Counted from the first letter of the stretch, positions 25,311 through 34,513 are shown. The stretch: 64,000 nt of DNA from Neobacillus sp. WH10 (GCF_030123405.1 NZ_CP126110.1:3472001-3536000); one strand, 5' to 3'. Numbers and translations: made by a program. The notes: generated by a model not told the origin, from the letters alone.

Positions 25311-27592
25311 TGATTAACACTCCTTTTTGCAGCAGCAACGATTAATTGCCCGAAAGATAATCCCCCATCATTACAAGGAACCTTTTCAGGAACAAACACT
25401 TTAAAAGACCTTTCTCTCAATTCAGCAGTAATTCTTTTTCTTAAATAACGATTATGGAAACTTCCGCCAGACAAAACCACCGTTTTCTCAGCAGCAGGAT
25501 TTTTTTCATTCAAATACACCAAGGCACTGACAATAGCTTGAACAACAGTTTCATGAAATCTTCCGCTAATTGTTTTGACTTCCTTCCCTGTAATAACATC
25601 TAAAGCAATTTCTTTCACCATTTTTGAAAAATTAATTGTTAATAACTCTTTGTTCATTAATTCAAATGGGTAAGGTTCGAACAGGACCCTGTCGTCCGCA
25701 AGTTCTGCTAACTGTATCGCAGCTTCTCCGTCATAACTGGAAACTTTCGTTACACCGCATAGGGCACTTACCGCATCGAACAACCTTCCACATGTCCCGG
25801 CGTAAACAGTATTAACATTCCTTTTAATCATTGCATTCAAAATATCAATCTCTGATAATTTATCTGTAAAAATAGCTTTTGCAAGAGCCATGCCCTCCTC
25901 TCCATGAAGCGAGATAAGCATGGCAGCAGCATTTCGCCATGGCTCGCGAATACACTTTTCACCTCCGGGAAGGGGAGTATAGTGTAAATGGGCGATGCGC
26001 TCAAACTCAAAAGGATCTCCATATAGAATTTCAAATCCCCATATGTTACCGTCAAGACCAAAGCCTGTACCATCAAGGATGATTCCATAAGCCTTACCGG
26101 ATATTTGATGTTCCTCCAAACAGGCAGCCATATGGGCATGATGATGCTGGACCTCTATAATTTCATCAAACTTGTATTCTTTTGCCAGATTCTGAATATG
26201 ATAGGCTGGATGTGCATCGATAACAGCCGTGGTTTTCGGGGTATCAATCCACCTTAATAGATGTTCTAATTCTTGTTCATAATGATCTATCGTTTCAATA
26301 TTTTCTAAATCACCAATATGAGGACCGACAAAAATCTGCTCATTTCGACCAATCGTAAACGTAGTCTTTTGCTGACCTCCGAAAGCCACAATTCCTGTCA
26401 CATCTTGACTAGTTGAAAATGGGTCTGGGACATAACCCCTTGACCGGCGCAGAAAATCAAGCTTTCCATCATTCATTTGAATAACAGAATCATCTACGGG
26501 ATGAAGTATCTCACGATTATGGACGAGATAGAAATCAGCTATTGTCGCTAAATATTGAAGGGCATCTTCATCCTTAAAAAGAATTGGCATCCCTGATGGA
26601 TTTGCACTTGTCATCACGAGACAAGCTAGATCAGAATCAGTAAATAGTAAATGATGGAGCGGTGTGTATGGGAGCATCACTCCAATCGTGCTCATCCCAG
26701 GTGCCACACTATCAGCAAGCGAATATTGGTCATTTTTCTTTAGGACCACAATCGGTGACTCCGGACTTTTCAACAGGTCACGTTCATTCCTATCCAATTC
26801 GGCAAGACCTTCCACTTCTGAAATGGAAGCAGCCATAACCGCAAGCGGCCGCAATGGCCGTTTTTTCCTTTTTCGTAATGCAGCCACTGCCTGCTCATTA
26901 CGAGCATCGCAGCAAAGATGATAACCGCCAATTCCTTTTATCGCTAAAATTTTCCCTTCTTTTAACAACATGACCGCAGCTTTGATTGGTATCTCTGAAT
27001 CTACTTCCAACCCATTAACATCAAGTAAGCGTACAATTGGTCCGCATGTTGGACATGCAATTGGCTGGGCGTGGTGACGCCGGTTAGTGGGATCTTCATA
27101 CTCTCTTCTGCAATCGTCGCACATTGGAAAGCTCTTCATCGATGTGTAAGGCCTGTCATAGGGCAATTCCTCGATAATGGTGTAGCGCGGACCACACTGG
27201 GTGCAATTGATAAACGGGTATTGATAACGAAAATCCTTTGGGTCATTCATTTCGTTCAAGCAATCATCGCAAACACCCGAATCAATTGGAATAACTAGCG
27301 TTGATGTACCAATCCGTTCACTCGGAATGATGGTAAATCCGGTTAGGTTTTGAGACTCAGCCTTTTCTACCAATATCTCATATATTTTTGATAGTCTAGG
27401 AGCCTTTTTTTTTAACTCCGATAAAAATGCTTGAACATTCACTAAAGCCCCCTCAAGGTGAATGTTAACGCCGTCCATATTATTCTGAACGGTTCCACTC
27501 AGCTGGTATTTGTCTGCAAGCTGAAAGACGAACGGCCGGAAGCCGACGCCCTGCACCCTGCCGCGGACGGCAATCTTTACTGCTGTATCCAT
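25283..27592 (-). CDS. hypF: Carbamoyltransferase HypF
   Basis: A 769-aa enzyme that makes a carbamoyl group from carbamoyl phosphate and loads it onto HypE. Domains in order: acylphosphatase (GRVQGVGFRPFV, about 9-20), two zinc fingers (CDDCLNEM and CTQCGPR, then CDDCRREY and CPTCGP), a YrdC-like domain (LKEGKILAIKGIGGYHLCCDA), and a Kae1-like domain (VQHHHAHMAACL and GFGLDGNIWGFE). Full length. Overlaps hypB by 16 nt. Confidence 0.97.
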   Translation of the reverse strand: MDTAVKIAVRGRVQGVGFRPFVFQLADKYQLSGTVQNNMDGVNIHLEGALVNVQAFLSELKKKAPRLSKIYEILVEKAESQNLTGFTIIPSERIGTSTLVIPIDSGVCDDCLNEMNDPKDFRYQYPFINCTQCGPRYTIIEELPYDRPYTSMKSFPMCDDCRREYEDPTNRRHHAQPIACPTCGPIVRLLDVNGLEVDSEIPIKAAVMLLKEGKILAIKGIGGYHLCCDARNEQAVAALRKRKKRPLRPLAVMAASISEVEGLAELDRNERDLLKSPESPIVVLKKNDQYSLADSVAPGMSTIGVMLPYTPLHHLLFTDSDLACLVMTSANPSGMPILFKDEDALQYLATIADFYLVHNREILHPVDDSVIQMNDGKLDFLRRSRGYVPDPFSTSQDVTGIVAFGGQQKTTFTIGRNEQIFVGPHIGDLENIETIDHYEQELEHLLRWIDTPKTTAVIDAHPAYHIQNLAKEYKFDEIIEVQHHHAHMAACLEEHQISGKAYGIILDGTGFGLDGNIWGFEILYGDPFEFERIAHLHYTPLPGGEKCIREPWRNAAAMLISLHGEEGMALAKAIFTDKLSEIDILNAMIKRNVNTVYAGTCGRLFDAVSALCGVTKVSSYDGEAAIQLAELADDRVLFEPYPFELMNKELLTINFSKMVKEIALDVITGKEVKTISGRFHETVVQAIVSALVYLNEKNPAAEKTVVLSGGSFHNRYLRKRITAELRERSFKVFVPEKVPCNDGGLSFGQLIVAAAKRSVNQCALEYQQR

Positions 27593-28236
27593 TTTGCATA
27601 AGCTCCTTCAATCCAAGAAAACCATTCATATAGACCTTCTTGTGTCCGAGCAGAGAGTGGTAGCAGATTAGACTCTGGATTGATTTCTGATAAATCCTTT
27701 CGGGCTTCCTCCACACTAAAATCCAAGTATGGAAGTAAATCTATTTTATTTAATAGAACAAGCTCAGTACGCATAAACATTTGCGGATATTTCGGGATTT
27801 TATCATTACCTTCGGGAACACTTAAAACGGCGACTTTATGCTGCTGGCCTAAATCATAGCCAGATGGACAAACAAGGTTTCCAACATTTTCGATGAAGAG
27901 AATATCGATTTCATCAAGATCAAATTCTGCTAACGCAGCGGCTACCATACGGGCATCAAGGTGACAGCCGCCATGTGTATTGATTTGAACCGCTTTAGCA
28001 CCCATAGCTCGAATCCGTTCCGCATCCCTTTCTGTTGCTAAATCTCCTTCAATGACGGCGATGCGATATTTTCCGGAAAGTACCCTTACCGTTTCTTCCA
28101 ATAGTGTGGTCTTTCCTGCTCCAGGAGAGCTCATTAGATTAATCACTAAGGTTTTTGTGTTTTGGAAAAGCTCTCGATTGAACTCTGCAGCCTTATTGTT
28201 ATTTGTTAACACATCTGTTTTCAATGTCACTTTCAT
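27577..28236 (-). CDS. hypB: Nickel-insertion GTPase HypB
   Basis: A 219-aa GTPase that helps insert nickel in the large subunit. P-loop SSPGAGKTT, then TERDAERIRAMGAKAVQINTHGGCHLDA with the metal-binding Cys-His pair, and NKIDLL. It lacks the N-terminal CxxGC nickel motif and any His-rich stretch, so it is the plain type without nickel storage. Start overlaps the hypA stop (ATGA). Confidence 0.97.
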   Translation of the reverse strand: MKVTLKTDVLTNNNKAAEFNRELFQNTKTLVINLMSSPGAGKTTLLEETVRVLSGKYRIAVIEGDLATERDAERIRAMGAKAVQINTHGGCHLDARMVAAALAEFDLDEIDILFIENVGNLVCPSGYDLGQQHKVAVLSVPEGNDKIPKYPQMFMRTELVLLNKIDLLPYLDFSVEEARKDLSEINPESNLLPLSARTQEGLYEWFSWIEGAYAKWIQQ

Positions 28237-28592
28237 TTTCCATTACTCCCTTCGTATGATAAAACCTGAAATGTTTCCCCTTTCAGCACTTTTCCTGAAG
28301 GAAGAAGACAGCTTGGGCATAAAGCTATTTTCTGGTCTGGTTTGTACTCTTTACCACACAGGACACACTTTGCTTTTGCTTCTTCAAGTTGAATCACTAG
28401 TTCGGCATTCTTTGTAAATAGATGCAGATTTTCATCGCGAAAAATTTCAAAAGCCATTCTTAAGGCATCTGGCATTGCATTGGCGATCTCTCCGACAATT
28501 AATTCAACCTTTTCTATTTTTCCAATACCATTTGCTGCAGCGTCTTCCTGTAAAAGCTGAAGAATATCTCCCATCAACGACATTTCATGCAT
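28233..28592 (-). CDS. hypA: Nickel chaperone HypA
   Basis: A 119-aa protein. The start is placed at MHEMSLMGD because HypA needs His2 to bind nickel; the longer reading by three residues is rejected. Zinc site: CVLCGKEYKPDQKIALCPSC. Partner of HypB. Confidence 0.96.
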   Translation of the reverse strand: MHEMSLMGDILQLLQEDAAANGIGKIEKVELIVGEIANAMPDALRMAFEIFRDENLHLFTKNAELVIQLEEAKAKCVLCGKEYKPDQKIALCPSCLLPSGKVLKGETFQVLSYEGSNGK

Positions 28593-28613
28593 CACTACCA
28601 CCCTGTTTCCTAT

Positions 28614-29027
28614 TCATTGGATTCCGATTAAATAAGTATCATTCTTCCGTTTTAATGGGTAGGATCCGAGCTGTAAATCACCGGATTGGGTCCTAAAATT
28701 GAATTCTTTTTGACAATTCAAACATTTCCCAGTTGAATATAGTGTTGAAAGGTAAATAATATTCGAACATACAGGACAAACTCCATCGATTGCCTGCATG
28801 TTCGTTCCATTAAGATAAACTATTACGGGCTTCCCACCAAAAAACCTCATTTCAAGGTCGGAGTAAAGCTCTTGTTCTTTAATAAAAGAATGCCAAGTAA
28901 TGCCTAAAGCCCGGTCCGCCACTGCTTCTACCTTTCCTAAGTCCTCGCTTAAAAAAGGCTCATAAACGGATTTAGCCGTTTGGAAAAGGCCTTCTGCCAT
29001 TTCCTTTAAAAAGTCGCCTCGTTTCAT
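28614..29027 (-). CDS. Rieske-like four-cysteine protein in the hydrogenase operon
   Basis: A 137-aa protein I cannot assign to a named family. The C-terminal half follows the Rieske layout (VYLNGTNMQAIDGVCPVC, then GKCLNCQKEFNFRTQSGDL, then a PL-K tail), but both Rieske histidines are replaced by cysteine, leaving Cys84-x2-Cys87 and Cys102-x2-Cys105. That suggests zinc or a rubredoxin-like iron site rather than a [2Fe-2S] Rieske cluster. The start was chosen as the ATG that overlaps the upstream protease stop (ATGA). Position among maturation genes suggests an assembly or electron-transfer accessory; this is inference. Confidence 0.75.
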   Translation of the reverse strand: MKRGDFLKEMAEGLFQTAKSVYEPFLSEDLGKVEAVADRALGITWHSFIKEQELYSDLEMRFFGGKPVIVYLNGTNMQAIDGVCPVCSNIIYLSTLYSTGKCLNCQKEFNFRTQSGDLQLGSYPLKRKNDTYLIGIQ

Positions 29028-29512
29028 AACACACTTCTCCACAGTTTGACTTGATCCAATACAACATTAGCAAGTTCATTGAGCATGCTTTGATTGGTTT
29101 CTGTCAAACCGATTCCTAATTGTAGCGAAGTTGGCTGCATTCCATACATAACAATTTGCTTTGGATATCGTTCCCGCATTTTCGCAGCCAATAAAACCTC
29201 TTGGAAACCTAGCTGGTGGATGGACATTTTTATCCCAAAATAAGTAGGAATCTCATCACCCTCTAGCTTGATGATCGTACCGCCTTCTTTGCCGGAATTA
29301 ATCGCATCAATGATGATAAGGTTTTCAGCATCCTCAACAGGTCCGAGCAATTTCATCCCGTCTGTTAACCCTTCGATAATTTCTATATTTTCATCTTCTT
29401 TTAATGCTTCCTCAAGCAATGGTAAAAGGTGAATGCCAACACCCTCATCAGAGAAGAGGGTGTTGCCAATACCAAGAATGGTAATTTTTTTATCTGGCTG
29501 TTTATTTTTCAT
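29024..29512 (-). CDS. Hydrogenase maturation endopeptidase (HyaD/HupD type)
   Basis: Cuts the C-terminal extension off the large subunit once nickel is in place. The 162-aa protein has ILGIGNTLFSDEGVG (with the nickel-sensing Glu in DEGVG), IIIDAINSG (second ligand Asp) and SIHQLGFQEVL (His). The start is an ATG behind GGTG, 11 nt inside the cytochrome gene. Its substrate is presumably the adjacent large subunit. Confidence 0.94.
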   Translation of the reverse strand: MKNKQPDKKITILGIGNTLFSDEGVGIHLLPLLEEALKEDENIEIIEGLTDGMKLLGPVEDAENLIIIDAINSGKEGGTIIKLEGDEIPTYFGIKMSIHQLGFQEVLLAAKMRERYPKQIVMYGMQPTSLQLGIGLTETNQSMLNELANVVLDQVKLWRSVL

Positions 29513-30296
29513 TCTTTTCACCAACTGATTTGTTCGTAGTTGTTTTATAGCCTGTAATCATCGAAGAAATTGATCCATTCCGTTCTAAATAGTCATCACG
29601 GAAGGCCATGTACACGTGAATAAGTGTAAATAACATAAAGCCCCATGCGGCTATATGATGCCATGAGCGAATGGTGTAGCTATCGCCTCCAAACAGATAT
29701 GGCACCCAAACAAACAGTTTTGCCCAGAATGACTCGGGCTGCGGCTCGAAGTACATATAAAAACCTGTTAACAACACGATCCATGAGCCAAGCCCGATAA
29801 AAATCCAATAGCTTAACTGCGCAAGTGGGTTATGACCAACATAATGAGGCTTTTTATTTTTCAAAAATAAATAGTATTTAACGGTTTCGAAAACTTCCTT
29901 CCAGAACATCCATCTAAGTGGATTGGATGTGGCAAACTTATTACCGATTGCTACCCAATACAATCGGAACATGAGATTAATCACAAAGAGAAATGCTGCA
30001 AAAAAATGAATATATCTCATCCACCCCATTAAATTGGAATAATAAGCCTCCTCAGGAATCCCAGCGGATGCAAAGGGTTTCCCAATGTAAATTCCAGTTC
30101 CCATTAGTACAAAAATGGCAAGCATATTTAACCAGTGAAAAATCCTTACGGGCAATTCCCAAACATATGCTCTGACTTCATTTTTTATTTGTTTATAAAC
30201 GATCGGTCTTTCTGGGTGAAACGAGTTCTCGCTGTTGATCACCGGATTTTCAGGGGACGGGCCAGGCGTTTGAGTCGGCAATTTTGGCGCACCCAT
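29502..30296 (-). CDS. Ni/Fe-hydrogenase b-type cytochrome subunit
   Basis: A 264-aa membrane protein of the HyaC/HupC type with four main helices. It takes electrons from the small subunit and passes them to the quinone pool. Haem-ligand type histidines are seen in VRIFHWLNML, RYIHFFAAF and SWHHIAAWGFMLFTLIHVY. The N-terminal 35 residues are Pro-rich and charged, an extension compared with E. coli HyaC. Confidence 0.93.
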   Translation of the reverse strand: MGAPKLPTQTPGPSPENPVINSENSFHPERPIVYKQIKNEVRAYVWELPVRIFHWLNMLAIFVLMGTGIYIGKPFASAGIPEEAYYSNLMGWMRYIHFFAAFLFVINLMFRLYWVAIGNKFATSNPLRWMFWKEVFETVKYYLFLKNKKPHYVGHNPLAQLSYWIFIGLGSWIVLLTGFYMYFEPQPESFWAKLFVWVPYLFGGDSYTIRSWHHIAAWGFMLFTLIHVYMAFRDDYLERNGSISSMITGYKTTTNKSVGEKNEK

Positions 30297-30307
30297 TTTC
30301 TCAACTC

Positions 30308-32029
30308 CTAACCTATACGAATTTCAGTCGTTTTATTTGTTTCCAAGTCGGTTAAGTGAACGGCACAGGCAAGACATGGGTCAAATGAATGAATAATCCG
30401 CATAATTTCTAATGGCTGCTCCTTATTTAACATTGGTGTACCTTTAAGTGCTGCTTCATAGGCACCAATTTTATTTTTGTGATCACGTGGTGATGCATTC
30501 CATGTAGAAGGAACAACAGCCTGATAGTTATGTGTTTTCCCATCTTTAATATCAATCCAATGTCCAAGTGCACCGCGTGGTGCTTCCAACCAGCCTACAC
30601 CCTTGGCTCGTTCCGGCCATGTACTTGGTTCCCATTTTGAACGGTCAAATGTTGTTTGATTACCACTTTTCACATTTTTCAGTAGTTCATCCATGTCATT
30701 ACGTAACCATCCTGAAATCAAGACCGTTTCAAGACCGCGTGCAACGGTACGTCCTAATGCCGATTGTAAAGCTGTAATTGGAAGATCAAGCTTTTTCAAT
30801 GTTTCATCAACAATAGTAACAATTTCTTCTTTTCCTGAAGCATAACCAACAAACATCCTTGCAAGCGGACCAGTTTCCATCGGATGCTCTTTCCAGCGTG
30901 GGGCTTTTAACCAGCTATACTGTTTATCAGTATCTAGTGTTTTAAACGGTGCTTTTGGCCCGGTATAATTAAACGTGGTCTCACCTTCAAATGGATGCTT
31001 TCCTATGCCGCCTTCTTTTCCATCATAGGTATACCAAGAGTGGTCAATAAATTCCTGTACATGCTTAGGATCTTTAAGGTCAACATCTAAAACTTCTTTG
31101 AGGTTGCCATTTAAGACAATTCCCCGAGGCATCCGGTATAGCTTCGTATCATAAATGTCACCTGTTGAGAAATCACCATAGCATAAGTAATTATTAATGC
31201 CGCCGCCATATGTCCAATCTTTATAAAATGATCCAATTGCGAGTAAATCTGGAATATATACTTGATTTACAAAATCCCGTGCTTGGTCAATAATCTGTGA
31301 TACATGCATTAACCTTTCTGCATGCACCCCATTATCACTATCAATATCAAGCGGTGTGGCCATTCCTCCCACAACGTAATGCGGGTGAGGGTTTTTACCG
31401 CCGAAGATGGTATGAATTTTGACAAATTCTTTTTGCCAATCTAATGCTTCTAAGTAGTGGGCAACGGCAAGTAAGTTCACTTCTGGAGGAAGTTTGTACG
31501 CTTTATGACCCCAGTAACCGTTTGCAAAAATCCCTAGCTGCCCGCTTTCAACCAATTTCTTTACCTTATTTTGCACATCAGTGAAGTAGCCTGGTGATGA
31601 TTTTGGCCAGCTTGATATCGACTGAGCAAGTTGGGAGGTCTCTGCTGGATTTGCACTAATCGCACTGATAACATCTACCCAATCCAAAGCGTGTAAATGA
31701 TAAAAATGGACAACATGATCATGAATAAATTGGGTCTCGTTCATAATGTCACGGATTAAATGGGCATTTCTTGGAATCTTTATTTTAAGAGCATCCTCTA
31801 CTGCTCGGATCGATGAAAGAGCATGTACCGAAGTACAAACACCGCAAATTCTCTGCACATAGGCCCAAACATCGCGCGGGTCACGGTCTTTGACAATCAA
31901 TTCTAGTCCACGGACAGATGTTCCTGAGCTAAATGCATCTTTAATGACACCTTGCTCATCTATATCTACTTCTACACGAAGGTGACCTTCAATTCTTGTT
32001 ATTGGATCTACTACTATACGTTCACTCAT
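30308..32029 (-). CDS. [NiFe] hydrogenase large subunit
   Basis: Catalytic subunit of a group 1 uptake hydrogenase, H2 to 2H+ and 2e-. 573 aa; the nickel-iron ligands lie in RICGVCTSVH (Cys62, Cys65) and DPCLACAVH (Cys552, Cys555). After His558 come 15 residues that the endopeptidase would remove. The start (MSERIVVDPITRIEGH) is behind GAGGTG, and overlaps the small-subunit stop by 8 nt. Exported folded, with the Tat-bearing small subunit. Confidence 0.96.
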   Translation of the reverse strand: MSERIVVDPITRIEGHLRVEVDIDEQGVIKDAFSSGTSVRGLELIVKDRDPRDVWAYVQRICGVCTSVHALSSIRAVEDALKIKIPRNAHLIRDIMNETQFIHDHVVHFYHLHALDWVDVISAISANPAETSQLAQSISSWPKSSPGYFTDVQNKVKKLVESGQLGIFANGYWGHKAYKLPPEVNLLAVAHYLEALDWQKEFVKIHTIFGGKNPHPHYVVGGMATPLDIDSDNGVHAERLMHVSQIIDQARDFVNQVYIPDLLAIGSFYKDWTYGGGINNYLCYGDFSTGDIYDTKLYRMPRGIVLNGNLKEVLDVDLKDPKHVQEFIDHSWYTYDGKEGGIGKHPFEGETTFNYTGPKAPFKTLDTDKQYSWLKAPRWKEHPMETGPLARMFVGYASGKEEIVTIVDETLKKLDLPITALQSALGRTVARGLETVLISGWLRNDMDELLKNVKSGNQTTFDRSKWEPSTWPERAKGVGWLEAPRGALGHWIDIKDGKTHNYQAVVPSTWNASPRDHKNKIGAYEAALKGTPMLNKEQPLEIMRIIHSFDPCLACAVHLTDLETNKTTEIRIG

Positions 32030-33101
32030 GTTCTTCACCTCGTTTGTCATCTAACTTTTTCTTTATTACCGTCCCTGTAGCATGAACAGCAATGCCCGCA
32101 GTGGTCAAGCCGATAGTTGCTAGGCCTACTGTATCTGGATTGATGGTTGTTTGTGTTCCGGGTATTTTGGCTCTCCTCGTATATAATGGGCCATTATCCC
32201 AGAAGTCTTTTTCTGAACAACCGAAGCATGGGTTACCGGATTGAATAGGATAGCTTACCCCGCCATTCCAGCGCATTTCCGCACAAGAGTTATAGGTTGT
32301 TGGACCTTTACAGCCCACTTTATATAGGCAATATCCTTGTTTTGCACCTTCATCATCAAAAGATTCAACAAACAATCCCGAATCAAAATAAGCTCGTCTG
32401 TTACATTTGTCATGAATTCGGTGTCGATAAAACGCTTTCGGCCGACCAAATTGATCTAGCTCCGGTAATTTTCCAAAAGTAATGATGTGTGCTATTACCC
32501 CTGTCATGACTTCAGCTATTGGCGGGCATCCTGGAACAAGGATGGTTGGTGTATTCTTTACAAAGCTAGTGACCGGTTTAGCTCCTGTAGGGTTCGGATG
32601 CGCAGCAGCAATTCCACCCCAAGCAGAACAGGAACCATAGGCAATAATTGCTTTTGCTTCTGCAGCCATTTCCAAGAATGTTTCCTTTGCCGATTGCCCC
32701 CCCACCGTTAAGAAGGCATCATCATCAGGGATACTCCCTTCCACCGCAAGTATATATTCACCTTTATAATCCTTTAATACTTGTTTCATAGAAGCTTCTG
32801 CCTGGTGACCGGATGGTACCGAAAGCACTTCAGAATATTCTAGTGAAATCATTTCTAGTAAGACACTTTCTGTCTTCGGTTGTGATGACCGAATAAATGA
32901 TTCGGAACAACCGGTGCAATCCTGGAATTGCAGCCATACAACTGGTACTCTTGTCTTTGTTTCCATGGCTTTAACAACTTGATCGGACTGTGTAAACTCC
33001 AACCCGAGTACGGCAGATAATGCTGTACACATTTTTAGAAAGTCACGCCGGCTAAAACCATGGTCGATCGCGGCTTCATATACCGTTTTCTGTCTCTTCA
33101 T
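32022..33101 (-). CDS. [NiFe] hydrogenase small subunit, Tat-exported
   Basis: Electron-transfer subunit, 359 aa. Twin-arginine signal SRRDFLK (17-23), then a hydrophobic stretch. Proximal cluster ligands Cys62, Cys65 and Cys158, with the fourth in PGCPP; medial and distal cluster cysteines follow in HDKC, YCLYKVGC, NSC, CFGC. A C-terminal helix (about 323-345) anchors it to the membrane and the cytochrome. At the two places where oxygen-tolerant enzymes have extra cysteines it has Gly64 and Gly163, so a standard [4Fe-4S] proximal cluster is expected. RBS GGAGGGG. First gene of the 11-gene operon. Confidence 0.96.
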   Translation of the reverse strand: MKRQKTVYEAAIDHGFSRRDFLKMCTALSAVLGLEFTQSDQVVKAMETKTRVPVVWLQFQDCTGCSESFIRSSQPKTESVLLEMISLEYSEVLSVPSGHQAEASMKQVLKDYKGEYILAVEGSIPDDDAFLTVGGQSAKETFLEMAAEAKAIIAYGSCSAWGGIAAAHPNPTGAKPVTSFVKNTPTILVPGCPPIAEVMTGVIAHIITFGKLPELDQFGRPKAFYRHRIHDKCNRRAYFDSGLFVESFDDEGAKQGYCLYKVGCKGPTTYNSCAEMRWNGGVSYPIQSGNPCFGCSEKDFWDNGPLYTRRAKIPGTQTTINPDTVGLATIGLTTAGIAVHATGTVIKKKLDDKRGEEHE

Positions 33102-33292
33102 CCGCTAACCCCTCCACTTAGCATAAATATAAATAAAAATTGATCTCAAGAAAATTGTAGTATAATAATATGCAATTCGTCCTGAATTTTCCGAAAAGTA
33201 CACAAAGTATCCTTAACTACATTTTTACAATATTTTCTTTTAATAAGTTGGAAATAATAGTAATTCAGCAAAAATATGAATAAGAGTAAACT

Positions 33293-33307
33293 ACTTATTT
33301 AATAAGT
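33293..33307. repeat. 15-bp palindrome upstream of the hydrogenase operon
   Basis: ACTTATT-T-AATAAGT, a perfect inverted repeat about 190 bp before the small-subunit start and just beyond the tatC terminator. Could be an operator; no regulator is assigned. Confidence 0.4.
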
Positions 33308-33312
33308 ATTGA

Positions 33313-33354
33313 AACAAAAAAGACCTTAAGAGATTTAAAAATCTCTTAAGGTCT
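33313..33354 (-). terminator. Terminator after tatC
   Basis: A 15-bp perfect stem (GACCTTAAGAGATTT with its complement) ending in TTTTTT on the minus strand. Confidence 0.92.
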
Positions 33355-33367
33355 AGTGTGCTAATAT

Positions 33368-34120
33368 TTATACTTCTATTGCTTCTTCATTCTCCTCATC
33401 TTGCTCCGTTTCTTGCTGCTTCTTTAACCGTTTTCGGTAAACAAACTTTGATAAATTAATACTAATTTCATAAAGGAGCAGGAGTGGTAAGGTTACGACA
33501 AAATCAGACATAAAGTCTGGTGGAGTAATAACAACAGCAACAATGATTAGAACGAAATAGGCATATTTACGAATTTTTGCTAAGACAAACGGATTAATAA
33601 TTCCCAGTGATGTCAAGAACATAACCACTACCGGAAGTTCAAACAATACACCAAATGGCAGAGTCATGTTCATAATAAAGCTAAAATATCTTTCAGCAGT
33701 GAAGTTTGTGACAAACATATCTTGCCCAATATTTACCAAGAAGTTTAAAACCATTGGAAAAATGGCAAAGTAACCGAAAGCAAGGCCACAAATAAATAAG
33801 AGAAATAAAGCAGGTACATATGAAAGGGTTATTTTCCTTTCTACCGGTCTCAATGCCGGCCTAACAAACAACCAAATTTGCAATGCCAGGACAGGAATAG
33901 TTGCCGCAATTGCAACAACACCTGCAAGCATGAAATAAATCCACATAATATCACTTGGTCCGAGAACCATCAATTTTTGATCCCCAACAAACCATTTATA
34001 AATATCGTCAACGTATATAAAACCAACGATAAAAAAGGCAACAAATGCCAAAGCCGATATGATAATTCGTTTGCGTAATTCCTCTAAATGATCAACTAAA
34101 TTTAATTCTTTATCGTCCAT
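33368..34120 (-). CDS. tatC: Twin-arginine translocase subunit TatC
   Basis: A 250-aa six-helix membrane protein that recognises twin-arginine signals. LVDHLEELRKRIIISA is the conserved cytosolic start, and FELPVVVMFLTSLGIINP the third-to-fourth helix region. Charged tail. The start MDDKEL has GGGG six bases upstream. It lies next to the Tat-dependent hydrogenase genes and is probably dedicated to their export. The 192 bp between tatA and tatC carry inverted repeats. Confidence 0.95.
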   Translation of the reverse strand: MDDKELNLVDHLEELRKRIIISALAFVAFFIVGFIYVDDIYKWFVGDQKLMVLGPSDIMWIYFMLAGVVAIAATIPVLALQIWLFVRPALRPVERKITLSYVPALFLLFICGLAFGYFAIFPMVLNFLVNIGQDMFVTNFTAERYFSFIMNMTLPFGVLFELPVVVMFLTSLGIINPFVLAKIRKYAYFVLIIVAVVITPPDFMSDFVVTLPLLLLYEISINLSKFVYRKRLKKQQETEQDEENEEAIEV

Positions 34121-34170
34121 GTACATCCCCTGCCAATTTCAAATGTTACAAAATGAGCACGTGAATGAGG

Positions 34171-34244
34171 CTCTCAGTATTATACTGATTGATTCTTTTT
34201 AACCTTACCAAGAATTCAACCGAATCGTTCCCACGGTCTGAGAG
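34171..34244 (-). repeat. Inverted repeats between tatA and tatC
   Basis: CTCTCAG (34171-34177) and CTGAGAG (34238-34244) can pair across ~60 bases; CAGTATTATACTG (34175-34187) is a local hairpin. No U-run follows. Possible processing or structured spacer. Confidence 0.35.
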
Positions 34245-34283
34245 ATTAACATGTTTTCACGCATCCTTATAGTTTTAATACCA

Positions 34284-34320
34284 AGAAGAAAAAGGTGCAA
34301 GACCCAAAATCCTACACCTT
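34284..34320 (-). terminator. Possible terminator after tatA
   Basis: AAGGTG/CACCTT stem with a long weakly paired loop, then TTTTTCTTCTT on the minus strand. Moderate strength; may allow readthrough to tatC. Confidence 0.55.
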
Positions 34321-34513
34321 ATTTAGTCAAGTTTTTCTTTTCTTCTTTAATGTCTTCCATTACATCGTCCGTAAGTTCGCGGGTAGACTTTTTAAATTCC
34401 TTTAAAGTTTGTCCAAAAGCTTTTCCGATTTCCGGTAATTTCTTTGGTCCAAAAATAATAAGCGCAAGTGTTAAAATCAAAATTAATCCGGGTACTCCGA
34501 TATTAGAAAACAT
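34319..34513 (-). CDS. tatA: Twin-arginine translocase subunit TatA/TatE
   Basis: A 64-aa protein: one short membrane helix ([30 protein letters not shown], with the FGP hinge) and an amphipathic helix, then a charged tail. Forms the pore with TatC. A TATAAT at 34554-34559 on the minus strand is a likely -10. Confidence 0.95.
   Translation of the reverse strand: MFSNIGVPGLILILTLALIIFGPKKLPEIGKAFGQTLKEFKKSTRELTDDVMEDIKEEKKNLTK

Noticed and set aside
34127..34318. T-box or other riboswitch before tatC
   Set aside because: Some inverted repeats exist, but no T-box core, no terminator-antiterminator pair, and no fit to a metabolite class.
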